This document shows positions 1 to 4,743 of a DNA stretch of 5,349 bases, piece after piece. A program made the position numbers and the translations under genes. The DNA is from Chloroflexia bacterium. GTDB lineage: Bacteria > Chloroflexota > Chloroflexia > Thermomicrobiales > UBA6265. The stretch covers positions 1 to 5,349 of the forward strand of contig JAUIGA010000238.1 in the NCBI GenBank assembly GCA_030430125.1, read 5' to 3'. The notes beneath the pieces are model-generated. The model was given only the letters and a program-made list of their open reading frames with translations, was not told where the DNA came from and did no database searches. Every line of letters starts with the position of its first letter. The first letter of the stretch is position 1.

Positions 1-4
1 TGGT

Positions 5-1378
5 TCATTCCGTGGTGCGCTCCCCGAACGTGAGGTGCGGCGCAAATGGCGTGGGATCCTCGTACGGCCCGATCAGCACCATGTTCAATCGCTCGTCCAG
101 GAACAGCTCCTGGGCGAGTTCCTGCACCTGATCGGCGGTGACGGCGTCGATCTCCTCCATCACCTGCTCGGGTGTCTTGATCTCGCCGTAGGTCGCTTCC
201 TGGCTGCCCACCCACGATGCCACCGAGCGGCTGTCCTCCAGGCCCATCAGCAGGCGGCCCTTGCGGAGCTCCTTGTTGCGGTGCATCTCCTCGTTGCTGA
301 CGCGGATATCCCGCAGCTTGCGCAGCTCGCCGAGGATGGCATCGGTCGCTTCCTCGGCCCGGTCGATGTCCGTGCCGGCGTAGACCACCCCCTGCCCGAC
401 ATCCTCGTACCCCCGGAAGTAGCCAAACACCGAGTAGACCAGCCCGCGTCGCTCGCGGATCTCCTGGAACAGCCGCGAGCTCATCCCGGAGGAGAGGATC
501 GAGTCGATCATCGCCTGCGCGTGGCGCCGCTCGTCCCGGTAGGAGATCGCCGGCACGCTGATGCACAGGTGCGCCTGCTCGGTCGGCCGGTTGACGACAC
601 GGAGCCGCGACGCGTCCTGGGTGACGGCGACCGGCGTGGCGACATCGGCGCCCTCGCCGCGAAGATCGCCGAAGTTCGCCTCGGCGAGACGCACGATCTC
701 GTCGTGGTCGATATCCCCACCGGCGGCGATCACCAGCCGCTCCGGCCCGTAGTTGCGTTGCCAGAAATCGACCATCGCCACCCGGTCGATGTTACCGACC
801 GATGCGATGGTTCCGGCAATGTCCCGCCCGAGCGCGTCGTCGCCCCAGACCAGCGCGTCGGTGAGGTCGTGCACCAGATCCTCCGGCACGTCCTGCACCG
901 AGCGAATCTCCTCGAAGACGACCTTGCGCTCCTTGTCGATCTCGGCGGGATCGAAGACCGACCCACGCAGCATGTCGGCCATCACGTCGAACGCCATCGC
1001 CGTGTGCGTGCTCGGCACCTTGCACCAATAGGAGGTCGATTCCCGGCCGGTGGCGGCGTTGAGCATGCCGCCGACTTGTTCGATCTCCTCGGAGATCATC
1101 AACGGATCCGGCCGGCGCTCGGTCCCCTTGAACAGCATGTGCTCCAGGAAGTGAGAGACGCCGGCGATCTCGGGACGCTCTACCCGGGAGCCGACGTTGT
1201 AGTAGAAGATCAGGCTCGCCGAGCGCACGCCGGACATCGGCCCGGTGACGACGCGCACGCCATTGGCGAGGGTGGTCTTGTGGTAGTGCGGGGTGTCGGC
1301 GGGACCGGCCCCGGTGGCGAGCTCGCCCGGGACGGTGCTGCTGGCGCGTCCGGGCAGCGAACGATGCATTGAATACAA
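5..1378 (-). CDS. M16 family zinc metallopeptidase (insulinase/processing-peptidase-like)
   Basis: A 457-residue protein in the usual size range of bacterial M16B peptidases, zinc enzymes that cut short or unfolded peptides. The inverted zinc motif HFLEH is at residues 76-80. The third ligand is expected about 76 residues later and fits E157, preceded by the conserved E150 of the ExxxxxxE pattern (KERKVVFEE). The second, non-catalytic-type domain carries the family signature SSRLFQEIRERRGLVYSV, with the conserved Arg (about R311) and Tyr (Y315). No signal peptide is evident, so it is probably cytoplasmic. I chose the TTG at 1376-1378 because AAGGAG at 1387-1392 sits 8 bases upstream. The ATG at 1367-1369, three codons in, would be 17 bases from it. 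The frame stays open to a GTG at 1534, but that stretch has no family similarity I recognise and would bury the ribosome site. It ends with TGA at 5-7. The family call is secure; the substrate is unknown. Confidence 0.93.
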   Translation of the reverse strand: MYSMHRSLPGRASSTVPGELATGAGPADTPHYHKTTLANGVRVVTGPMSGVRSASLIFYYNVGSRVERPEIAGVSHFLEHMLFKGTERRPDPLMISEEIEQVGGMLNAATGRESTSYWCKVPSTHTAMAFDVMADMLRGSVFDPAEIDKERKVVFEEIRSVQDVPEDLVHDLTDALVWGDDALGRDIAGTIASVGNIDRVAMVDFWQRNYGPERLVIAAGGDIDHDEIVRLAEANFGDLRGEGADVATPVAVTQDASRLRVVNRPTEQAHLCISVPAISYRDERRHAQAMIDSILSSGMSSRLFQEIRERRGLVYSVFGYFRGYEDVGQGVVYAGTDIDRAEEATDAILGELRKLRDIRVSNEEMHRNKELRKGRLLMGLEDSRSVASWVGSQEATYGEIKTPEQVMEEIDAVTADQVQELAQELFLDERLNMVLIGPYEDPTPFAPHLTFGERTTE

Positions 1379-1696
1379 GCGGGTTACTCCTTCAGCCGTG
1401 ATCAGCATCTGATTCCCGCAATGGTACGGGTAATGAGGCATCGTGACCACAGCGGGACGTAACCGCGAGACAACGAGTGCGTTCGTGCCGACGGGCAACC
1501 CCGCCCTGCAAGAGGGAGGGGACGTGCAGGTCACCTGGTACCGCGACCGAGAGGGCTGGTTTCCAGGAATGCCGCGACACCGGGGTCGTTGCGATCCAAT
1601 CGTGTTCAGGCAGCTTTTTTCAGCGGCAACGGAAGCCAGCAGCCAGCGTTCGCCCTGTTGGTTGTTGTTGCGAGGACATGCGCCGCAGCGGATAGG
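1379..1696. other. Non-coding gap upstream of the M16 peptidase gene
   Basis: This is the 318-base stretch between the start of the peptidase gene and the stop of the small membrane protein gene. Open frames exist on both strands (plus 1443-1700, minus to 1534 and 1580), but their translations are Arg/Pro-rich, resemble no family I know and lack good ribosome sites. It should hold the peptidase promoter, but I find no convincing -35/-10 pair. A weak imperfect hairpin, GGCAACG at 1625-1631 against CGTTCGCC at 1647-1654 with a one-base bulge, lies past the membrane-protein stop. It has no T-run on the minus strand, so I do not call it a terminator. A six-T run at 1615-1620 on the plus strand also lacks a preceding stem. 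Confidence 0.5.
1387..1392 (-). promoter_or_regulatory. Ribosome binding site deciding a TTG start
   Basis: Read on the minus strand this is AAGGAG, followed by 8 bases and then TTG at 1378-1376. The spacing is ideal for TTG and too long (17 bases) for the next ATG at 1369-1367. It therefore argues for the TTG start of the M16 peptidase. Confidence 0.6.
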
Positions 1697-1945
1697 CTAG
1701 CTCCCAAGTGTGCGTGAGGCGACTACGGCGCCGACGGTAGTGACCAGCGCGATTGCGCTCACCACGATCATCCGAGGATCACCGCGGAGCGATTCACTGG
1801 CGATCACGGTGGCCAGGACTATGCCCGCCAGCACGATGCCTGCATAGACGCCTGCTGGCACAACGATGAGTGCAACGGAGACGATGGCAAGAGTGACGAT
1901 CAATCCACGAGACGTCGGACGTGCATGCTGACGGGTCGTGCCCAT
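1697..1945 (-). CDS. Small hydrophobic membrane protein, uncharacterised
   Basis: An 82-residue protein that I do not recognise. After a short basic N-terminus (MGTTRQHARPTSRG), residues 14-50 are an almost unbroken hydrophobic stretch, long enough for a two-segment hairpin around the Pro-Ala-Gly turn at 30-32. A short hydrophilic loop (ESLRGDPR, 51-58) follows, then a third hydrophobic segment at 59-77. Two to three membrane spans are expected, with no visible catalytic residues. I chose the ATG at 1943-1945 because GAGG (1951-1954) precedes it by 5 bases. The frame also reaches a TTG at 2032, but that version would start inside the intercistronic hairpin and add a Cys/Arg-rich stretch unlike a membrane leader. 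It lies 90 bases downstream of the secreted-protein gene on the same strand, so they may be cotranscribed. It could be a membrane partner or immunity-like protein, but that is only positional inference. Confidence 0.6.
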   Translation of the reverse strand: MGTTRQHARPTSRGLIVTLAIVSVALIVVPAGVYAGIVLAGIVLATVIASESLRGDPRMIVVSAIALVTTVGAVVASRTLGS

Positions 1946-1988
1946 GCCAACCTCGGCTTTCTTGAAGAGTTCCACTGTCAGGCAGGTG

Positions 1989-2024
1989 TGCCCCCTGTTC
2001 AACCGTGAAGCGCAACAGGGGGCA
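1989..2024 (-). terminator. Intercistronic hairpin, possible terminator or attenuator
   Basis: TGCCCCCTGTT (1989-1999) and AACAGGGGGCA (2014-2024) are perfect 11-base complements around a 14-base loop. On the minus strand the stem begins 11 bases after the secreted-protein stop and ends 43 bases before the start of the membrane-protein gene. No T-run follows on either strand, so it is not a canonical Rho-independent terminator. It may weaken read-through or protect the 3' end of the upstream message. The structure is certain; the function is inferred. Confidence 0.5.
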
Positions 2025-2035
2025 GTGGACAATCA

Positions 2036-2658
2036 CTATCCGGCGCTGATTTCCAGGTACGTGGATCCTGAACCCGTCATCCACCCGGATGCAGTCGGAT
2101 AGAATGTCCCAATGCAGCCAGTCCAGAGGCAGTTCTTGACCTGCCTCTGTTCGTACACACTGCGTTTCCAGTCGTACGGATTCCAGTAATCGTTCTGGTC
2201 CAAGTAGCTCTGGATTTGCATGAGTCCGTCAACCTCGGAAAAGGTGGTCCACATTGAAGGACTCCAGAGCCGTGAGCCATCGTAGCACCGGTACATGTGG
2301 GCATGGAATTTGTAGGCGACGAATCCCAGAGCCGTGTGCTTCGTCGCGGTATAGGTGGTCGTCTTGCAGGTCGAAGCCACCGTATTTCCTGATGTGTCGC
2401 TGACCTCGGTGTTCGTTGCCTGTGATTCCGATTGCTCGACCGTGTATCCTGGTGCGAGTTGCGCCCCCTGAATGAAGAACTCTTGGCATTGGGAACTGTA
2501 CTGCGCAAATACTGCCGCTTGTTCACTTGCGTTGACCGCGAGAACTTCCTGCTTCATCCTGAGCCAGTCGTTTGCTGTGGCACACTCCTGTTGAGCTACT
2601 GCGGGGGGGAGAACGCGAGAACAAGAATGGACAGCAATGCAATCGTGAAACGTCGCAT
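2036..2658 (-). CDS. Secreted six-cysteine protein with frameshift in its signal peptide
   Basis: I do not recognise the family. The gene is split between two frames. From the ATG at 2656-2658, preceded by GGAGG at 7 bases, it reads MRRFTIALLSILVLAFSPP, a textbook signal peptide (n-region RR, long hydrophobic core). It then stops at TAG (2596-2598), giving a 20-residue peptide. The body continues in the -1 frame as AVAQQEC to a stop at 2036-2038. Joining the frames at the seven-C run (2603-2609) restores an AVA-QQ signal peptidase site and gives a 207-residue protein. The mature part has six Cys (corrected numbering 26, 58, 98, 125, 177, 182), suggesting up to three disulfides. It is rich in Trp, Tyr and Ser/Thr, with an RCYDGSRLWS segment near 124-133 and a Gly/Ser-rich end (TGSGSTY). 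A mainly beta, exported protein is likely. Without a frame change it would be a pseudogene. Confidence 0.65.
2603..2609 (-). repeat. Seven-C homopolymer at the frame junction
   Basis: The coding strand reads TTCT, seven C, GCAGTA. With seven C the signal-peptide frame runs into TAG at 2598-2596. With eight (or five) the signal peptide and mature protein are one frame. The zero-frame codons TCC CCC CCG also allow a -1 slip on CCC CCC, giving the same product. The tract is therefore the site of an indel error, a mutation or a slippage event. Confidence 0.75.
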
Positions 2659-2665
2659 GACCTCG

Positions 2666-2670
2666 CCTCC
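2666..2670 (-). promoter_or_regulatory. Ribosome binding site of the secreted-protein gene
   Basis: On the minus strand this is GGAGG, 7 bases ahead of the ATG at 2658-2656. It supports the start in the signal-peptide frame rather than any start in the frame of the mature protein, which has no comparable site. Confidence 0.75.
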
Positions 2671-2748
2671 GTATGATGTGATTGTCTCCCTGTAGTGGTG
2701 AACTTCGACCAGCAGGGAAACCACGAATCTGTTGCAGCTGCAAATCCA

Positions 2749-2762
2749 CTGTATATCTACAG
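2749..2762. promoter_or_regulatory. Dyad CTGTA-N4-TACAG over the -10, possible operator
   Basis: CTGTA (2749-2753) and TACAG (2758-2762) are perfect inverted arms separated by TATC. The dyad covers the proposed -10 hexamer, where a repressor would block polymerase. The TGTA/TACA half-sites recall operators of small winged-helix repressors, but their orientation differs from the BlaI/MecI/CopY arrangement (TACA-N2-TGTA), so no regulator is named. Confidence 0.35.
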
Positions 2763-2777
2763 ATAGAATGCTGTCAA
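2750..2777 (-). promoter_or_regulatory. Sigma70-type promoter of the secreted-protein gene
   Basis: On the minus strand, a perfect TTGACA (2772-2777) is followed by a 16-base spacer and TATACA (2750-2755, four of six consensus bases). Transcription would start near 2743 and leave a leader of about 85 bases before the ATG at 2658. The local DNA is AT-rich, in contrast with the flanking genes. The -35 is strong evidence; the -10 is moderate. Confidence 0.6.
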
Positions 2778-2994
2778 GAGTTTGTGTCGTATGATCATGA
2801 TTATGGAAAGATTTGTGCGCTGTCTGTCTACGCTAATTCGCGCCAAGGGACCAGAAACTGCAGTCGTCTTCAGATGGCGAGCTGTGCTGAAGAAATGTTG
2901 GACCGATTTCGTAACCAAAATGGGGAGTGGGGAGGGAGAGTTTCTCGGGGGAATTGGCGCCGGCGCTTGTCTCAGGCTCCCGGCCCATTCTCGG

Positions 2995-3471
2995 TCAGGA
3001 AATCCCCTCCAGCAGCAGCGCCAGCGCTCGATCGCTCGCCGCGGCGATGACGGCAGCCCGGTCCCCGGAAAACACATGGTGCTCCACCCGCGTCCCTGCC
3101 GGCGTCGCGATGCCGATGTACACCGTACCCACCGGTTTTCGCGCCGTGCCGCCGTCCGGCCCGGCGATGCCGGTCGTCGACACCGCGTGCGTTGCGTCCA
3201 TGAGCCTTCGCGCACCCTCGGCCATCGCCCGCGCGGTCTCCTCGCTGACCGCGCCGGGGTTCGCCAGCACATCCTCCGGCACGTGAAGGACCCGATGCTT
3301 GACGTCGTTGGCGTACGAGACGACTCCGCCCACGAAGTAGGCCGAGCTGCCCGCCACGCTGGTAATACGCGAGGCGACGGTGCCGCCGGTGCACGATTCC
3401 GCGGTCGCGACGCGCACGTCGTCCCGCCCGTCGAGCAGCTCGCGAAGACGTTGTTCGAAGGAGTCAGGCAT
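2995..3471 (-). CDS. CinA C-terminal domain protein, nicotinamide-nucleotide amidohydrolase
   Basis: A 158-residue standalone CinA C-terminal domain (PncC/YgaD type), which deamidates nicotinamide mononucleotide to nicotinate mononucleotide in pyridine-nucleotide recycling in the cytoplasm. Family hallmarks are in order: ATAESCTGG at 22-30, with S26 the likely catalytic serine; GSSAYFVGGVVSYAN..K at 41-58, supplying Y53 and K58, which fit the active-site Tyr/Lys of characterised members; TTGIAGPDGG at 99-108; and KPVGTVYIGI at 112-121. The length matches single-domain members. The N-terminal molybdopterin-binding-like domain of full-length CinA is absent, and nothing upstream encodes it. The ATG at 3469-3471 begins the domain at the expected place, though only a weak GGAA precedes it. 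It is transcribed divergently from the methyltransferase gene. The gene symbol pncC would be reasonable but is left blank because activity cannot be read from sequence. Confidence 0.93.
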   Translation of the reverse strand: MPDSFEQRLRELLDGRDDVRVATAESCTGGTVASRITSVAGSSAYFVGGVVSYANDVKHRVLHVPEDVLANPGAVSEETARAMAEGARRLMDATHAVSTTGIAGPDGGTARKPVGTVYIGIATPAGTRVEHHVFSGDRAAVIAAASDRALALLLEGIS

Positions 3472-3525
3472 GTGATTCCGTGGAGATAGCGCGGTGGACG
3501 TTGACTATTCCTTCACATTCCGGCG

Positions 3526-3534
3526 AGTGTAGCA
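3526..3534 (-). promoter_or_regulatory. Possible extended -10 for the cinA-like gene
   Basis: On the minus strand this reads TGCTACACT: an extended-type TG-N followed by TACACT (four of six consensus). It would give a leader of about 48 bases before the start at 3471. No matching -35 is present at 16-18 bases, so support is modest. Confidence 0.25.
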
Positions 3535-3618
3535 CGCCCCTTCGCGCTTCGCGGTCTCCCAACCGAGACTGGCGACGAGCTCGCCGACGATACGATCCAT
3601 GTCCCCACAACGCAAATA

Positions 3619-3633
3619 CAGGGGATTCCCCTG
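3619..3633. promoter_or_regulatory. 15-bp dyad CAGGGGATTCCCCTG, possible operator
   Basis: CAGGGGA and TCCCCTG are perfect 7-base inverted arms around a single central T, in the divergent gap between the cinA-like and methyltransferase genes. It ends about 22 bases before a candidate methyltransferase -10 (TATCAT, 3656-3661), so it abuts the -35 zone. The symmetry suits a dimeric regulator; with a one-base centre it is a poor RNA hairpin. The regulator is unknown. Confidence 0.4.
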
Positions 3634-3655
3634 AACCCGCTTATGTCCCGTTCGC

Positions 3656-3661
3656 TATCAT
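3656..3661 (+). promoter_or_regulatory. Candidate -10 for the methyltransferase gene
   Basis: TATCAT matches five of six bases of the -10 consensus and lies 46 bases before the chosen start at 3708. No good -35 exists at normal spacing, which would fit dependence on an activator at the adjacent dyad (3619-3633) or simply a chance match. Confidence 0.25.
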
Positions 3662-3697
3662 GGTTTCGGGTCACCATTGAAGCCTGGATACATCAAT

Positions 3698-3702
3698 GGA
3701 GG
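3698..3702 (+). promoter_or_regulatory. Ribosome binding site choosing the second ATG of the methyltransferase
   Basis: GGAGG lies 5 bases ahead of the ATG at 3708. It overlaps the in-frame ATG at 3696-3698, which itself has no ribosome site, so the start at 3708 is preferred by four codons. Confidence 0.6.
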
Positions 3703-3707
3703 CAGCC

Positions 3708-4511
3708 ATGGAGACGGGCGATCAGGGTCAGGTCACACGAAGCGCCGCCGAGGTGTACGAGGAGTTCTTCGTGCCGGCGTTGTTCGGCGAGTGGGCTCCA
3801 CGCGTCGCGGATGCCGCCCGCATCGCCCCCGGCGACCATGTGCTCGATGTCGCCTGCGGCACCGGCGTGGTCGCGCGAGAGGCTGGGCGACGGGTCGGGG
3901 ACAACGGCGCGGTGGTCGGCCTGGATCGCAATGAGTGGATGTTCGACGTCGCGAAACGCGTCGCGCCGGAGATCGAATGGGTCACCGGAGTCGCCGAGGA
4001 TATGCCGTTTCCTGCCGGATCGTTCGACGCGGTCACCTGCCAGTTCGGCCTGATGTTCTTCGACGACCGGGCCGGTGCGCTGCGGGAGATGTGGCGGGTG
4101 CTGCGTCCCGGAGGTCGGCTCGCGGCGGCGGTGTGGGATTCCGCCGACAGCACCCCTGGGTACGCCGCGATGATCGGCCTGATCGAGCGGCTGTTCGGCC
4201 AGGAACCGGCGGATGCGTTGCGCGCGCCGTTCGCGCTCGGCGATCCAGCCGAGTTGGCGCGGCTGGCGAGCGATGCGGGGATCCCTGACGCCCTGGTCGA
4301 GACGATCGATGGCACCGCGCGGTTCCCGTCGATCGCGTCGTGGGTGCATACCGACATCAAGGGGTGGACGCTCGCCGACATGATCGACGACGAGCAATTC
4401 GCGCTGCTGCAGCGAGAGGCCGAAACCGATCTTGCCCGATTCAGCCTGCCGGATGGCTCTGTCACCTTCGACGCTCCTGCCCACATCCTCACGGCCACAC
4501 ATTCGCCGTAG
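3708..4511 (+). CDS. Class I SAM-dependent methyltransferase (UbiE/Methyltransf_11 type)
   Basis: A 267-residue cytoplasmic enzyme with the Rossmann-fold methyltransferase layout. Motif I VLDVACGTG is at 45-53 and binds S-adenosylmethionine. VVGLDRNEWM (69-78) ends strand 2 with the acidic residue expected to hold the ribose hydroxyls. AEDMPFPAGSFDAVTCQFGLMFF (about 96-118) covers the post-II/motif IV region, and MWRVLRPGGRLAAAVW (about 128-143) is the usual motif after helix D. The C-terminal 110 residues, which normally give substrate specificity, contain a Trp/Phe-rich portion (SWVHTDIKGWTLADMI) and match no particular subfamily I can name. Ubiquinone/menaquinone, small-molecule and secondary-metabolite methyltransferases all share this core, so the substrate is open. 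It is alone on the plus strand, divergent from the cinA-like gene and convergent with the permease gene. The stop is TAG at 4509-4511. Confidence 0.9.
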   Translation: METGDQGQVTRSAAEVYEEFFVPALFGEWAPRVADAARIAPGDHVLDVACGTGVVAREAGRRVGDNGAVVGLDRNEWMFDVAKRVAPEIEWVTGVAEDMPFPAGSFDAVTCQFGLMFFDDRAGALREMWRVLRPGGRLAAAVWDSADSTPGYAAMIGLIERLFGQEPADALRAPFALGDPAELARLASDAGIPDALVETIDGTARFPSIASWVHTDIKGWTLADMIDDEQFALLQREAETDLARFSLPDGSVTFDAPAHILTATHSP

Positions 4512-4523
4512 CGGAGGGCTTGT

Positions 4524-4639
4524 CCGCGCTGGCAACGACCGGAGCCGACCAGCGTTGGCGCGGGCAATGCCCTCCCGGTTTCATCACCCGCGCTGGCAAC
4601 GACCGGAGCCGACCAACGGTGGCGCGGACAATGCCCTCC
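4524..4639. repeat. Two-copy tandem repeat, 52-bp unit, 64-bp period
   Basis: The units at 4524-4575 and 4588-4639 share 49 of 52 bases by eye; the three differences lie in the second half of the unit. The 12-base separator is different sequence. Within each unit CCGCGC and GCGCGG are complementary; in copy 1 an additional CAACG/CGTTG pairing extends this to an 11-bp stem with a three-base bulge, while copy 2 has a mismatch there. It lies just after the methyltransferase stop, between convergent genes. It may be a REP-like palindromic element. Two copies with a 12-base separator do not make a CRISPR array. Confidence 0.75.
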
Positions 4640-4659
4640 ATCGTCGCAGCGGGACGCCA

Positions 4660-4706
4660 TTGGCCGCATGCGCGATGAGGTGGTGGCGCGCAGATGATGC
4701 GGCCAA
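4660..4706. terminator. Long inverted repeat between convergent genes, possible bidirectional terminator
   Basis: TTGGCCGCAT (4660-4669) and ATGCGGCCAA (4697-4706) are perfect 10-base complements. Immediately inside, GCGCG (4670-4674) pairs with CGCGC (4687-4691) around a 12-base loop, leaving AGATG bulged on one side. It sits 37 bases beyond the permease stop on the minus strand and about 150 bases beyond the methyltransferase stop. No T-run follows on either strand, so classical intrinsic termination is uncertain. Confidence 0.45.
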
Positions 4707-4743
4707 GGCATCCCCTACGGCCTGGAACGGATGATATGGCTCG

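Larger units (their letters stand above)
2659..2994. other. Non-coding gap between the cinA-like and secreted-protein genes
   Basis: These 336 bases contain the promoter, dyad and ribosome site listed separately. The rest, about 2778-2994, holds a short palindrome (ATGATCAT) just upstream of the -35 and a 10-bp palindrome GCGCCGGCGC at 2957-2966. I see no terminator for the cinA-like gene. Open frames crossing it run into the antisense of that gene and have no plausible product. Its low GC (about 38% at 2761-2820) marks a break from both neighbours. Confidence 0.5.

Noticed and set aside
35..1372. A 445-codon open frame on the plus strand.
   Set aside because: It is exactly antisense to the M16 peptidase gene, whose zinc motif and signatures are unambiguous. 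The His/Arg/Val-rich product is the typical shadow of a GC-rich gene.
1379..1534. N-terminal extension of the peptidase frame to a GTG at 1534.
   Set aside because: The 52 added residues show no family similarity or signal peptide, and the well-placed AAGGAG would lie inside the coding region.
1536..1545. TGGTACCGCG on the plus strand, the core of a T-box leader.
   Set aside because: The preceding AGGG of the T-box consensus is absent, the partner strand of the antiterminator is not found, and no plus-strand gene follows.
1615..1620. Six-T run on the plus strand as a terminator tail.
   Set aside because: No stable stem precedes it and no plus-strand gene ends nearby.
2957..2966. Palindrome GCGCCGGCGC as terminator of the cinA-like gene.
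   Set aside because: With no loop it forms at most a 3-bp stem, no T-run follows, and such palindromes are expected in GC-rich DNA.
2782..3489. A 235-codon plus-strand open frame.
   Set aside because: Most of it is antisense to the cinA-like gene and the rest covers the promoter region; the product is Arg-rich and unrecognisable.
3576..3583. Palindrome CGAGCTCG as an operator.
   Set aside because: At eight bases in GC-rich sequence it is short enough to be chance, and no promoter element is placed around it.
4524..4639. CRISPR array.
   Set aside because: There are only two copies, the unit is 52 bases and the separator only 12, and no cas gene is present.
4432..4734. Plus-strand open frames across the tandem repeats (4340-4678, 4432-4734).
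   Set aside because: They start inside the methyltransferase gene in other frames and their apparent internal repeats only reflect the DNA repeat.
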